Source: Micromonospora kangleipakensis (GTDB lineage: Bacteria > Actinomycetota > Actinomycetes > Mycobacteriales > Micromonosporaceae). From it: 64,000 bases of DNA. The translations under genes were made by a program, and so were the position numbers. The notes under the pieces are model-generated. The model made no database searches. It had not been told where the DNA came from and was given only the letters and a program-made list of their open reading frames with translations. The stretch spans positions 6,696,001-6,760,000 of the forward strand of contig NZ_SHLD01000001.1 of the NCBI RefSeq assembly GCF_004217615.1, in the 5' to 3' direction. Every line of letters begins with the position of its first letter. The first letter of the stretch is position 1. This document shows positions 36,802 to 46,426 of the stretch, in pieces.

Positions 36802-38934
36802 GTGAGCAACCGACCCCTTGCCTCCGCTGGTCGTGCCGTTCCCCTCCTCCGCGCCGGGCTGATCGCCGGCATCGTGGTCGCCGCCCTGGCGTACCCGTTG
36901 GCCGCCGTCACCGGCATCGGCGCCAAGGCCACCGCGCACGCGGTGGAGCAGAAGACGAGCATCCTGAAGACCGCGCTGCCCGCCGAGACGTCGTACCTGT
37001 ACGCGCCGGACGGCAGGACCGTGCTGACGATGTTCTACGAGGAATACCGGCAGTACACCAAGATCTCGGACATGTCGCCGAACATCCAGCAGGCGATCGT
37101 CGCCGCCGAGGACAACCGCTTCTACCAGCACCGCGGCGTCGACCCAAAGGGCGTGGCCCGGGCGTTCGTGGCGAACGCCCGTTCCAACGGCGTCTCCCAG
37201 GGCGCCTCCACGCTGACCATGCAGTACGTCCGGATGGCCCTGCGGGACAGCGCCAGCACCCCCAAGGAGGTCCAGGAGGCCACCCAGCAGACCAGCCTGC
37301 GCAAGGTCAAGGAGATGCGGATGGCGCTGGACATCGAGAAGGAGCTGAGCAAGGAGCAGATCCTGGAGCGCTACCTCAACTCCGCCTACTTCGGCCACCG
37401 GGCGTACGGGATCTACGCGGCGTCGCAGATCTTCTTCTCCAAGACCCCGGCCACCCTCACCCCGGTCGAGGCGGCCACCCTGGCCGGCCTGGTCAAGTCC
37501 CCCTCCGAGTACGACCCGATCACCTCGGACCAGAAGGACGCCACCGGGCGGCGCAACTACGTGCTGGACCGGATGGCCCAGCTCGGTTACCTCTCCCCGG
37601 ACGCGGCCGCGACGGCGAAGGCCCAGCCGATCCAGCTGAAGCTCACCAACCCGCCCAACGACTGTGCCTCGATCGACGCCAAGTACCGCAGCTGGGGCTT
37701 CGCCTGCGACTACCTGAAGAACTGGTGGAGCTCGCAGCGGGCGTTCGGCGAGAACCGGCTGGAACGGATGGACAAGCTACGCCGCGGCGGCTACCGGATC
37801 GTGCTCAGCATCGACCCGAAGATCCAGGGGGCGGCGGAGAAAAACGTGGGCGCCAAGGAGAACACCGGCACCCCGTTCGCCAACGGCATCGTGGTCGCCG
37901 AGCCGGGCACCGGCCGGATCAAGGCGATGGCGGTCAACCGGAATTACTCACTGGATCTGAGCGAGAACCCATCCAGCTCCAACCCGGAGGCCGGAAAGAA
38001 CGTCAAGGCGAACTACCCGAACACGGTCGCGCCGCTGCTCGGCGGGGGCTCGCTCCCTGGCTACCAGGCGGGATCGACGTTCAAGATGTTCCCGATGCTG
38101 GCCGCGCTCAACTCGGGCAAGACGCTGTCCACCGAGTTCAACGCCCCGTACCGGTACAGGTCGCGTGTCTACGACGACTGGCAGCCGACGAACGCCAGCG
38201 GCGCGATGAGCGGTCAGCAGACCATGTGGTCCGCTTTCGGCAAGTCGGTGAACACGTACTGGGTGTGGATGGAGGAGCAGATCGGCGCGGAGAAGGGCGT
38301 CCGCCTCGCCGAGCAGCTCGGGCTGCGCTGGCGGACCGACGTCGACCGAGAGCACGCCGCGCCAAACCGCGCGCCCAAGTGGGGCGCGTTCACCCTGGGC
38401 GTCTCCGACGCCACCCCGCTGGAGATGGCGAACGCGTACGCCGCGATCGCCGCCGACGGTCGGTACTGCGAGGCCATTCCGGTGACCACGATCCTGAACC
38501 GGGACGGGACGTCGGCCACGTACACCACGCCCGGTGGGGTGCAGCGGGAGATCGCCAAGCCGCGCTGCCGGCAGGTGGTCAACGCGGACGCGGCCCGGGC
38601 CGCCACCGACGCCGCCCGCTGCCCGACCGGCGACACCCCGGCGAAGGGCGGCTGCGGCGGCTGGTCGACCGCCGACAGCGTCCGGGGCACGGTCGGCCGC
38701 CCGGTGGCCGGCAAGACGGGTACCACGGACAGCACCCGGTCCGCCTGGTTCGTCGGGTACACCCCGGAGCTGGCGGCGGCGAGCTTCATCGCCGACCCGG
38801 ACAACCCGTTCAACGCGGTGGGTGACGGTCAGTCGCAGGTCCCGATCGGCGCGGTGGCCGAGACCCTGCGCGACGCGCTCAAGGGCCAGCCCACCCGCCA
38901 GTTCACCCCGCCGTCCGACCAGATCGTCGGCTGA
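36802..38934 (+). CDS. Class A penicillin-binding protein (transglycosylase/transpeptidase)
   Basis: 710 aa, bifunctional peptidoglycan synthase. N-terminal membrane anchor (about 17-36), GT51 domain with Glu103 in AAEDNRFYQHRG and QGASTLTMQYVRM, then the transpeptidase with Ser425-x-x-Lys428 (GSTFKMFP), SVN at 482-484 and KTGTT at 638-642. Length is normal. The GTG at 36802 has no Shine-Dalgarno sequence; a TANNNT-like element and a 19-bp palindrome lie just upstream, so a very short or leaderless transcript is possible. It ends near a long inverted repeat. Confidence 0.94.
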   Translation: MSNRPLASAGRAVPLLRAGLIAGIVVAALAYPLAAVTGIGAKATAHAVEQKTSILKTALPAETSYLYAPDGRTVLTMFYEEYRQYTKISDMSPNIQQAIVAAEDNRFYQHRGVDPKGVARAFVANARSNGVSQGASTLTMQYVRMALRDSASTPKEVQEATQQTSLRKVKEMRMALDIEKELSKEQILERYLNSAYFGHRAYGIYAASQIFFSKTPATLTPVEAATLAGLVKSPSEYDPITSDQKDATGRRNYVLDRMAQLGYLSPDAAATAKAQPIQLKLTNPPNDCASIDAKYRSWGFACDYLKNWWSSQRAFGENRLERMDKLRRGGYRIVLSIDPKIQGAAEKNVGAKENTGTPFANGIVVAEPGTGRIKAMAVNRNYSLDLSENPSSSNPEAGKNVKANYPNTVAPLLGGGSLPGYQAGSTFKMFPMLAALNSGKTLSTEFNAPYRYRSRVYDDWQPTNASGAMSGQQTMWSAFGKSVNTYWVWMEEQIGAEKGVRLAEQLGLRWRTDVDREHAAPNRAPKWGAFTLGVSDATPLEMANAYAAIAADGRYCEAIPVTTILNRDGTSATYTTPGGVQREIAKPRCRQVVNADAARAATDAARCPTGDTPAKGGCGGWSTADSVRGTVGRPVAGKTGTTDSTRSAWFVGYTPELAAASFIADPDNPFNAVGDGQSQVPIGAVAETLRDALKGQPTRQFTPPSDQIVG

Positions 38935-38984
38935 CCGCGCCGCCGACCCCCCACCACCGGACCGCCCGGGGGTGCGCCCGGGTT

Positions 38985-39047
38985 AGTTGATCAAGAGGTT
39001 TGCGTCCGGATCCCTGGCGATCCCCGACGCGAACCTCTTGATCAACT
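38985..39047. terminator. Long inverted repeat (22-bp arms) between PBP and GNAT genes
   Basis: Arms 38985-39006 and 39026-39047 pair at 21 of 22 positions plus one G-U, around a 19-nt loop. Core AGTTGATCAAGAGGTT. It sits between convergent genes and can serve as a terminator on both strands. The A/T-containing, non-GC core is unlike the other terminators here and looks like a dispersed repeat element. Confidence 0.8.
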
Positions 39048-39070
39048 GTGTGGGGCCGGGGCGGGCCGGG

Positions 39071-39640
39071 TCAGCGGAGGTCGGCGGATACGAAGGACCA
39101 GAGTTCGAGGTCCACGCGGGCGCCGCGGACGAAGCCGGCGTTGCGCAGCAGGCCCTCGTAGCCGAAGCCGGCCTTCTCGGCGACCCGGCGGGACGCCACG
39201 TTCCCCGGCGCGACCCGCAGCTCGACCCGCTGGAAGCCGTGCTCCAGGATCAACGCGATGGCCAGCGCGTCCACCGCCTCGGCGGCCAGCCCGTAACCCC
39301 GGGCCTGCGGCGCGATCGCGTAGGACACCTCGGTCAACCGGGCGCCCCAGTCGGTGCGGCGGGTCCACAGGCAGCCGACCACCCGCTGGTCCTCCCGGCG
39401 GAGCACCCCGTAGTGGTCGCCGTCGCCGCTGTCCCGGCGCTGCCGGGCCAGCTCCGTGCACCAGGCCCGGCCCTCGATCTGCCCGGAGGCCTCCGCCAGC
39501 GGCAGCCAGCGCTGGGTCTGCCGGTCCGCGAAGACCTCGTCGACCGCCTCGGCGTCGGCCGCGGTGAGCTGCCGGACCTCGGTGCGCGGGGTGGAGACGG
39601 TCAGCGCCGGGAAGCGGCGCACCGCCACCTGTCCGATCAC
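39071..39640 (-). CDS. GNAT N-acetyltransferase (RimJ/RimL type)
   Basis: 189 aa. Acetyl-CoA binding pattern in EVSYAIAPQARGYGLAAEA and the C-terminal RVELRVAPGNVASRRVAEKAGF are typical of RimJ/RimL-like GNATs. GTG at 39640 overlaps the cobB stop by 4 bp, so the gene is translationally coupled to a cobalamin gene. Substrate unknown; the coupling may be simple operon packing. Confidence 0.85.
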   Translation of the reverse strand: MIGQVAVRRFPALTVSTPRTEVRQLTAADAEAVDEVFADRQTQRWLPLAEASGQIEGRAWCTELARQRRDSGDGDHYGVLRREDQRVVGCLWTRRTDWGARLTEVSYAIAPQARGYGLAAEAVDALAIALILEHGFQRVELRVAPGNVASRRVAEKAGFGYEGLLRNAGFVRGARVDLELWSFVSADLR

Positions 39641-41013
39641 GCCGGGGCCGCCACGGTCGCCGGCTCCACGGCCGCGGCGGCCACCAGCCGCGCGGCGATC
39701 TCCGGGTACGCGGCCCAGTGCGGGACCAGCTGCGAGGCGTGCACGCCCCGCCAGACGAAGCCCTCCGGCGCGCCGCCGTCCCAGCTCCACGCCGGCCGCT
39801 CGCCGGACCGCGGGGTGAGCACCGCGGCGTGCTGCTTGTGCCCGACCACCACCGTGCCGGCGGCGGCCACCACGCTCTCCGTCCGGGCGGTCGCCTCCCG
39901 GTAGCCGATCACCATGCCGTCCCGGCTCGCGCCGACCGCGTCGAGCACCCCGCACATCGGCAGCCCGTCCAGCTCGCGGGCCAGCCAGAGCAGGCCGGCG
40001 CCCTCGGCGATCACCGGTCGGCCGGTGCGGGCCAGCTCCGCCACGGCGATGCAGAGCCGGCGGTTGGCCGACAGCTCGTCCGCGTACGACTCGGGGAGCC
40101 CGCCGCCGACGACCAGCGCGCGGGTGCCGACAGGCAGGGCCTCGTCGCGCAGCGGGTCGACCGTGACCACCTCGGCGCCGGCGGCGCGGAGCAGCTCGGC
40201 CGTCTCCGGGTGGCTGTAACTGCCGCCCGGGCCACCGGCGAGCGCGACCACCGGACGCGCCCCGCCCGGCGCCCCCGCCGCCGGCTCCGGCGACCAGGGG
40301 TCGACGGTCAGCTCCGGCGCCGAGCGGGCCAGCACCAGCAGCCGGTCCAGGTCGACGGTGGCGGCGACCGCCTCGCCCAGCCGGCGTACCGCGCGGACCG
40401 CCTCGCCGTCCCGCGCGATCGCGGGGACCAGGCCGTGCCGGCGGGCGGGCAGCACCGGGGGCAGCTCGTGCCGCCGCAGCGCGCCGTAGACCGGCACGCC
40501 GATGTCATCGAGGGCCTCGTGGAGCATCGCCTCGTGCCGGGGCGAGGCCACCCGGTTGAGGATCACGCCGCCGAGCCAGAGCTGCTCGTCGTACGCCCGG
40601 AAGCCGTGCACCAGGGCGGCCACCGACTGCCCCATCGCGGCCACGTCCACCATCAGCACGACCGGGCTGCGCAGCGCGGCGGCGACCGCCGCCGTGGACT
40701 CGGTCTCCGGCCGGCCGGCGACCGAGTCGTAGAGCCCCATGGTGCCCTGCACCACCGCGAGCCCGGCCCCCGCCGAGCCGTGCGCGAAGAGCGGGGCGAT
40801 CCGCTCCGGGCCGACCAGCCGGGGGTCCAGGTTGCGCCCCGGGCGGCCGGCGGCCAGCCCCAGGTACGCCGCGTCGACCTGGTCCGGCCCGATCTTGAAA
40901 CCGGCCACGTCGAGCCCCCGGTCCGCGAGGGCGGCGAGCAGCCCGAGGGAGAGGGCGCTGGTGCCGTGCCCCGAGGAGGGCGCGCTCAACAGGACGCGCG
41001 GCACGACGGTCAT
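39637..41013 (-). CDS. cobB: Cobyrinic acid a,c-diamide synthase
   Basis: 458 aa. ATP- and glutamine-dependent amidation of (hydrogeno)cobyrinic acid. N-terminal P-loop-like domain with VLLSAPSSGHGTSALSLGLL and FKIGPDQVDAAYL, then a triad-type glutamine amidotransferase domain (GGGLPESYADEL, VIAEGAGLLWLARELDG). The usual nucleophile Cys of class I amidotransferases (typical AECGG) is replaced here by Gly-Ala in AEGAGLLWL. The second of two ATGs (41013) has GAGGAG at good spacing. No cobalamin riboswitch seen upstream. Confidence 0.88.
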   Translation of the reverse strand: MTVVPRVLLSAPSSGHGTSALSLGLLAALADRGLDVAGFKIGPDQVDAAYLGLAAGRPGRNLDPRLVGPERIAPLFAHGSAGAGLAVVQGTMGLYDSVAGRPETESTAAVAAALRSPVVLMVDVAAMGQSVAALVHGFRAYDEQLWLGGVILNRVASPRHEAMLHEALDDIGVPVYGALRRHELPPVLPARRHGLVPAIARDGEAVRAVRRLGEAVAATVDLDRLLVLARSAPELTVDPWSPEPAAGAPGGARPVVALAGGPGGSYSHPETAELLRAAGAEVVTVDPLRDEALPVGTRALVVGGGLPESYADELSANRRLCIAVAELARTGRPVIAEGAGLLWLARELDGLPMCGVLDAVGASRDGMVIGYREATARTESVVAAAGTVVVGHKQHAAVLTPRSGERPAWSWDGGAPEGFVWRGVHASQLVPHWAAYPEIAARLVAAAAVEPATVAAPA

Positions 41014-41189
41014 CATCGACTCCTCGCAGGCGACGGGACGTACGTGGCGGGGGTGGTACGCGGCGGCGGACCGGTCGCGCGGTCCGCCCGCGTGACCATA
41101 CCCGGCCGGACCGACGGGCGACGGCCGCCGACCGGCCGGTTCGGGCCCGCGCAGCTCAGTGGCCCCGCTCATACGGGTAGCCTCGATGC

Positions 41190-42014
41190 GTGTACCGGTT
41201 CCTGCTCACCCCGCGCTGGCTGGGCTGTCTCGCGCTGACCCTGGTCGCCGCCGCGCTGATGGTGTTCCTCGGCAACTGGCAGCTGGACCGCTACCGGGGA
41301 CGTACGGCGATCAACGAGCGGATCGACGCCGGCGCGACCATGTCGCCCGCGCCGCTGCGCGACGCGATGCCCGCCCCGACCGGCGGGCCCGGCACCGCCG
41401 GCCCCGCCCCCGCCGACCGGCTCACCTGGACCCGGGCCACCGCCACCGGCCGGTACGACCCCGCGAACGTGGTCCTGGTCCGCGGCCGGACGGTCGACAG
41501 CACCGTCGGCTTCGAGGTGCTCACCCCGCTGGTGCTCGCCGACGGCACGGCCGTGCTGGTGGACCGGGGTTGGATCCCGCCGGCACCGGGCGGCGGCGCC
41601 ACCGCCCAGCCGCAGGTGCCGGCCACGCCCACCGGCGAGGTGACCGTCGCCGGCCGCGTGGTGGCCAGCGAGAGCGGCGCCGGCGCGGTGGACCGGCGCG
41701 ACGGCAAGCTGGAGACCCGGCGGATCGGCGTCAGCCGGCTCGCCCGCGAGCTGCCCTACCCGATCCACGGCGGCTACCTGCTGCTCGACCAGCAGACCCC
41801 GGCCGCCGACCCGGCCTTCCAGGCGGTGCCGATCGGGCACACCAACAACTGGCAGAACTACGGCTACGTGGTGCAGTGGTGGCTCTTCGCCGGCATGAGC
41901 CTCGTCGGCTACGGCTGGGTCGCCCGCCGGGAGGCACGCCGGGCGGCCGGGCTGGACAAGCCCCGCCCGCCGGTCGACCGGGCGGCCGAGCCGGCGCCCA
42001 GCGCCTCGGCCTGA
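41190..42014 (+). CDS. SURF1-family cytochrome oxidase assembly protein
   Basis: 274 aa. Two membrane helices, N-terminal (WLGCLALTLVAAALMVFLG) and C-terminal (YVVQWWLFAGMSLVGYGWV), around a periplasmic SURF1 domain. Seen: NWQLDRYRGR, the central VLVRGRTVDSTVGFEVLTPL and VLVDRGWIPPA, and NNWQNYGYVVQWW. Helps assemble aa3-type cytochrome c oxidase. GTG at 41190. Divergent from cobB over 176 bp. Confidence 0.93.
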   Translation: MYRFLLTPRWLGCLALTLVAAALMVFLGNWQLDRYRGRTAINERIDAGATMSPAPLRDAMPAPTGGPGTAGPAPADRLTWTRATATGRYDPANVVLVRGRTVDSTVGFEVLTPLVLADGTAVLVDRGWIPPAPGGGATAQPQVPATPTGEVTVAGRVVASESGAGAVDRRDGKLETRRIGVSRLARELPYPIHGGYLLLDQQTPAADPAFQAVPIGHTNNWQNYGYVVQWWLFAGMSLVGYGWVARREARRAAGLDKPRPPVDRAAEPAPSASA

Positions 42015-42029
42015 CCGGGCGGCTGCCGG

Positions 42030-43613
42030 TCAGCCGGTGACCCGGCCGGCGTGGATGGCCCGCACCGCGTCGATGGTGTCGGCCTCCGCCGCGGTCTTGT
42101 CGTCCCGGTAACGCACCACCCGGGCGAACCGCAGCGCCATCCCGCCGGGGTAACGGCTGCTGGTCTGCACCCCGTCGAACGCGATCTCGACGACCTGCTC
42201 GGGGCGCACCCGGACCACCCAGTCGCCCTTCTCCACCGCCAGGCCGAGGAACCGCTCGGTCTGCCAGCGCAGCAGCTCGTCGGTGAGCCCCTTGAACGTC
42301 TTGCCGAGCATCACGAACTCGCCGGTACGCGGATCCCGGGCGCCCAGGTGCAGGTTGGAGAGCCAGCCCTGCCGCCGCCCGCTCCCCCACTCCACCGCCA
42401 GCACCACCAGGTCGAGGGTGTGCCGGGGCTTGACCTTGACCCAGGCCGACCCGCGCCGCCCCGCGTCGTAGGGGGCCGCCGGGTCCTTGACCACCACCCC
42501 CTCCTGACCGGCGTCGAGCGCGGCGGCGAACGCCGCGGCGGCCTGCTCGGGCCCGTCCACCTCCACCCGGCCGACCTGCAGGGTCGGGTCCACCGCGCCG
42601 GCCAGCGCGGCCCACCGCTCCCGGCCGGGCAGGTCGATCAGATCCGCGCCGTCGAGGTGCAGCAGGTCGAAGAAGTACGGCGTCAGCACCTTCTCGCCGG
42701 TGGTCTCGGCGGCGGCCAGCACGGCCGGCGCCACCGGGGCGGCGCCGGTGGTGCTCGGCGTGGTGCGGCGGGCGGCCCGGCTGGAGGTCTGCTGGAAGGG
42801 CAGCGGGCGGCCGGTGGCGTCCAGCCCGATCGCCTCGCCGTCGAGGACCAGCTCCCGGGCGGGCAGCGCGCGCACGGCGGCGACCACCTCGGGCAGCCGG
42901 GAGGTGATCTCATCCAGGCTGCGGGTGAAGACCGCGATGTCCTGGCCGGACCGGTGCACCTGGATCCGGATGCCGTCCAGCTTGACGTCGACGACCGCCG
43001 GGACGCCGGTCGCGGTGAGCGCCTCGTCCACCGAGGGGGCGCTCTGCGCCAGCATCGGGGCCAGCGGGCGGCCGACCTGGAGCCCGAAGCCGGCCAGCGC
43101 GGCCGCGCCGCCGGAGAGCGCGGCCACCGCGACGGCCCGCAGGTCACCGGCGAGCAGCAACGCCCGGCGTACGGCCGGCAGGGGCACCTCGGCGGCCCGG
43201 GCGACCGCGTCGGCGAGCAGCCCGGCCTGGGCGCCCTGCCGCAGCTCGCCGCTGAACAGGCCGACCAGCATCCGCTGCTCGTCGGCGGTGGCCGCGGCGA
43301 AGAGCCGGCCGACCAGCTCCCGGCGACGGGCCTGCGACCCGGCGCCGCGGACCGCCGAGATCTCGTCGATCGCGGCGTCGACCCCGGCCACGGTCAGCGT
43401 GGGCTCGGCAGCCGGCGGCGGCAGGTCACGCAGGCTGGCCCAGCCCACGCCCGTCTGCCGTTGCCGGAGCTCGCCGGCGAGGTAGCCGGAACCGGCCGAC
43501 ACCTCGGGCGGGTCGAGCGATCGGAGCGCGGCGGCGAGCAGCTCCACCTTGGCCCGCCGGCCGCTGGTGGCGCCCACCGCGGCGGAGGTGGCCGCCAGGT
43601 CGAGGAACCGCAC
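42030..43613 (-). CDS. ligB: ATP-dependent DNA ligase (LigB type)
   Basis: 527 aa, like M. tuberculosis LigB. N-terminal DNA-binding domain ([21 protein letters not shown], in part), adenylation motif I with Lys211 in [23 protein letters not shown] (motif III region), [17 protein letters not shown] (motif IV) and [16 protein letters not shown] (motif V), then the OB domain. The GTG at 43613 ([10 protein letters not shown]) follows GGATGGGAT and matches the family's N-terminus better than the ATG at 43622. Confidence 0.94.
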   Translation of the reverse strand: MRFLDLAATSAAVGATSGRRAKVELLAAALRSLDPPEVSAGSGYLAGELRQRQTGVGWASLRDLPPPAAEPTLTVAGVDAAIDEISAVRGAGSQARRRELVGRLFAAATADEQRMLVGLFSGELRQGAQAGLLADAVARAAEVPLPAVRRALLLAGDLRAVAVAALSGGAAALAGFGLQVGRPLAPMLAQSAPSVDEALTATGVPAVVDVKLDGIRIQVHRSGQDIAVFTRSLDEITSRLPEVVAAVRALPARELVLDGEAIGLDATGRPLPFQQTSSRAARRTTPSTTGAAPVAPAVLAAAETTGEKVLTPYFFDLLHLDGADLIDLPGRERWAALAGAVDPTLQVGRVEVDGPEQAAAAFAAALDAGQEGVVVKDPAAPYDAGRRGSAWVKVKPRHTLDLVVLAVEWGSGRRQGWLSNLHLGARDPRTGEFVMLGKTFKGLTDELLRWQTERFLGLAVEKGDWVVRVRPEQVVEIAFDGVQTSSRYPGGMALRFARVVRYRDDKTAAEADTIDAVRAIHAGRVTG

Positions 43614-43785
43614 GGATCCCATCCTGCCAGCCACCCCCGACGCCGCGGCGGATCCCGGCCGGGCGACGGATCCCGCGCGCCACCCGGCCCGGCTGCGGAT
43701 CCCGCACGGCCGGGCTCATGAGCGGGAGGCCAGAGCTGCCTGCCCGGCTCGTGATCGGCGCGACGCGACGACGAGCCCGTGCCGG

Positions 43786-43992
43786 TCAGGCCGAGACAGG
43801 CTCCTCGATCCGCATGCCGCGCGCGCGGACCTCTTCGGCGACCCGGGTGAGCAGCGTGTCGAGGGCGACCAGCACGGCGGAGAGCTCACCGAGCTGATCC
43901 TTGAGCGTGTCCTCGGGCCACGCGGAGACGTTGACGTCCCCCAGAGCACTCACGGCGGCCTGGAGCCGCGTCATCTCGTCGTTCGTACGCAT
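43786..43992 (-). CDS. Small helical protein, 68 aa, possibly leaderless
   Basis: Not recognised with certainty. Two predicted helices (EMTRLQAAVSALG; LGELSAVLVALDTLLTRVAEEVRARG, in part) resemble the N-terminal helix pair of DUF222/HNH proteins. ATG at 43992 has no ribosome site, but TATAGC lies nine bases upstream, so transcription may begin at or near the ATG. The longer reading from 44043 is less likely. Located after the dipeptidase gene on the same strand. Confidence 0.6.
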   Translation of the reverse strand: MRTNDEMTRLQAAVSALGDVNVSAWPEDTLKDQLGELSAVLVALDTLLTRVAEEVRARGMRIEEPVSA

Positions 43993-44070
43993 GTTCGAAA
44001 GGCTATAACAGCCCTGCGCCCGACACACCCCAAACTCCGACATCGGCCCCGAAGTTACGGGTCCGACACC

Positions 44071-45438
44071 TCAGCTCCGGTTGGTGCCCACCTCGGCGAC
44101 CTTCGCCAGCAGCAGCGCCTCGGCCAGGCAGACCCGGGCGAACTCGCCCAGGTGCAGGCTCTCGTTCGGCCCGTGCGCCCGGGCGTGCGGGTCCTCCACA
44201 CCGGTCACCAGGATCGCCGCCTGCGGGAACATCTCCTGGAAGGTGGCGATGAAGGGGATCGACCCGCCGACGCCGATGTCCACCGGGTCGGTGCCGTCCC
44301 AGGCGCCCTTGAAGGCCGAACGGGCCGCGTCGAACATCGGTCCGGAGGCGTCGATGACGCAGGGGTCGCCGTCGTGCTCGAAGGTCACCGTCACCCGCGC
44401 GCCCCACGGCGCGTGCTCCTCCAGGTGGGCGCGGAGCGCCGCGTACGCCTTCTTCGGGTCGTCGCCCGGCGCCAGCCGTACGCTCAGCTTCGCCTTTGCG
44501 GACGGGACCAGCGCGTTCGGCGCCTCGCCGGTCGCCGGGGCGTCCACGCCGAGCACGGCGAGGGCCGGCTTGGTCCAGAGCCGGTCGGTGATCCGGCCGG
44601 TGCCGATGAACTGCACGCCCTCGGCCAGACCGGCCTCGACGCGGATCCGGTCCTCCGGGTAGTCGACGCTGGCGCCCTCCCGGCCGACCAACCCGGCGAC
44701 GGCCACGTCCCCGGCGTCGTCGTGCAGGGTGGCCAGCAGCCGGACCAGCGCGGTCAGCGCGTCCGGCACCGCGCCGCCGAACATCCCGCTGTGCACCGCG
44801 TGCTCCAGGGTGCGGACCTCGACGAAGCAGTTGACGATGCCGCGCAGCGAGGTGGTCAGCGCCGGCACGCCGATGTCCCAGTTGCCCGAGTCGGCGATCA
44901 CGATGACGTCCGAGGCGATCTCCTCGCGGTGCTCCTCGAGCAGCCGCTCCAGCGAGTCGGAGCCGTACTCCTCCTCGCCCTCGATGAAGAGGACCACGCC
45001 GACCGGCAGGCGGTCGCCGAACGCGCGCAGCGCCGCGACGTGCGCCATGATGCCGGCCTTGTCGTCGGCCGCGCCGCGACCGTAGAGACGGCCGTCCCGC
45101 TCGACCGGCTCGAACGGGTCCGACAACCACAGCAAGCGATCGCCGACCGGCTGCACGTCGTGGTGGGCGTAGAGCAGCACGGTGGGCGCGCCGGGCGGGG
45201 CGGCCTTCTTCCCGATCACCGCCGGCTGGCCGCCGGAGCGCACGATCTTGACGTCGAGGTCGCAACCGCGCAGCAGCTCGGCCACCGCCTCGGCCGATCG
45301 CTCCACGTGCGAGTGGTCGAAACCCTCGAAGGCGATGCCCGGGATGCGGACGAGACGTTCGAGGTCGGCACGGACTCCGGGCAGTTCACGCTCGACGGCG
45401 GCCCGCACCTCGGACTCGGACATGATCGGTGTGGTCAT
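44071..45438 (-). CDS. M20 family dipeptidase
   Basis: 455 aa. Zinc metallopeptidase of the CNDP/ArgE-DapE group: LLYAHHDVQPVGD (metal His-x-Asp), GRGAADDKAGIMAHV, IEGEEEYGSDSLE (catalytic and metal Glu), IADSGNWD, and the C-terminal metal His in RAHGPNESLHLGEF. Cytoplasmic hydrolysis of small dipeptides is likely. Three ATGs lie within 25 bp; 45438 (MTTPIMSESEV) is the best compromise, none having a strong ribosome site. Confidence 0.92.
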   Translation of the reverse strand: MTTPIMSESEVRAAVERELPGVRADLERLVRIPGIAFEGFDHSHVERSAEAVAELLRGCDLDVKIVRSGGQPAVIGKKAAPPGAPTVLLYAHHDVQPVGDRLLWLSDPFEPVERDGRLYGRGAADDKAGIMAHVAALRAFGDRLPVGVVLFIEGEEEYGSDSLERLLEEHREEIASDVIVIADSGNWDIGVPALTTSLRGIVNCFVEVRTLEHAVHSGMFGGAVPDALTALVRLLATLHDDAGDVAVAGLVGREGASVDYPEDRIRVEAGLAEGVQFIGTGRITDRLWTKPALAVLGVDAPATGEAPNALVPSAKAKLSVRLAPGDDPKKAYAALRAHLEEHAPWGARVTVTFEHDGDPCVIDASGPMFDAARSAFKGAWDGTDPVDIGVGGSIPFIATFQEMFPQAAILVTGVEDPHARAHGPNESLHLGEFARVCLAEALLLAKVAEVGTNRS

Positions 45439-45509
45439 GACCGGCATCGTATGCCGGCCTTACCCGGCGGCACCTCCGAGCCCGCCCCGCCCGATCAGCG
45501 CGGTCTCCC

Positions 45510-45546
45510 GAAGAGGTGGCCTCCCGGCGCGCCCAGGCCGCTCTTC
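45510..45546 (-). terminator. Hairpin after the uridine kinase-like gene
   Basis: Arms around 45510-45522 and 45535-45546 pair with one bulged base; 12-nt loop. It lies 33 bp past the stop of the minus-strand gene at 45579. Confidence 0.6.
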
Positions 45547-45578
45547 GCGGCAAGGCGTGCGGATCCCGGTCCGGACGG

Positions 45579-46202
45579 TCACCGGCGGCGGACGTAGTAG
45601 CGGGTGGCGTCGTGCGGGAGAGCCGGCGCGCCGTCGACCACCAGGTCGACCGCCGCCTCGGTGCCGTCGGTGGCGAAGTGCGCCCGTTCGCCGGCGTGCC
45701 AGCGACGCAGCTCGGGCAGGATCTCCGACCCGTCCCGGGTGAGCGCGCGGGACAGCCGCATCGGCGCCGGCGCGGTGACGAGGACCGACAGGGTCAGCTC
45801 CGGCCGGACCGCCGCGCGCGCCGCGCTCACCCCCTCGACGATCAGCACCGGCCCGACCGGCACCGGCACCTCCCGGTCCAGGAAGCACCGCCGCACCCAG
45901 CTGTACCGCCGGTACGCCCCGGGCCGCCCGGCCCGCAGCGGCGCGAGCACCCACTCCTCCAGCCGCGGCCAGAAGGTGAGCTGGTCGTCCCAGCCGTCCA
46001 GCAGGTCGTCGGTACGCACCACCGGCGGCCGCCCGCCGCCGGGCAGCGCCGCGAGGGCGTCCGCGAGCCGCGTCGCGAAGACGCTCTTCCCCGCGCCGCT
46101 CGGCCCGTCGACCGCCACCATCCGGGTACGCCCCAACCGCGCCGGCCCGGCGAGCACCCGCCGGGCCAGCTCGGCGTACGCCTCGACCACCGCCACCGTC
46201 AC
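45579..46202 (-). CDS. Uridine kinase-like P-loop protein
   Basis: 207 aa. P-loop kinase with Walker A VDGPSGAGKSVFATRLADAL (about 31-50), TDDLLDGWDDQL, DREVPVPVGPVLIVEGV (Walker B region) and a basic LID (RLSRALTRDG). It resembles the uridine kinase/phosphoribulokinase group, but the nucleoside-binding part is diverged, so the substrate is uncertain. GTG at 46202 with GGGCGG upstream. Stands alone. Confidence 0.75.
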   Translation of the reverse strand: MTVAVVEAYAELARRVLAGPARLGRTRMVAVDGPSGAGKSVFATRLADALAALPGGGRPPVVRTDDLLDGWDDQLTFWPRLEEWVLAPLRAGRPGAYRRYSWVRRCFLDREVPVPVGPVLIVEGVSAARAAVRPELTLSVLVTAPAPMRLSRALTRDGSEILPELRRWHAGERAHFATDGTEAAVDLVVDGAPALPHDATRYYVRRR

Positions 46203-46426
46203 CCGCCCGACGCTAGTGCCCCCACCGACCGTCGGTCTCTCGCCTCCACCTGCCGGCGCCCGTCATCGCCGCCGGTTGCCGCCACTGCGGTCCTTGCCCC
46301 TTGTCTCGCGCGTGGTCGCCCGTGGGTGGCCGGTGGTCCCCCGTCCGCTGGATCCTGCGGGGCGGCAGGGCCGTTCGCCACGCGGACCGGCGACGCCACC
46401 GGCATCATCGGGAGGTGCTGCATGAC

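Noticed and set aside
41014..41189. Cobalamin riboswitch upstream of cobB
   Set aside because: Looked for a B12-box-like sequence (GCCACTG type) on the minus strand and found none; the leader is short.
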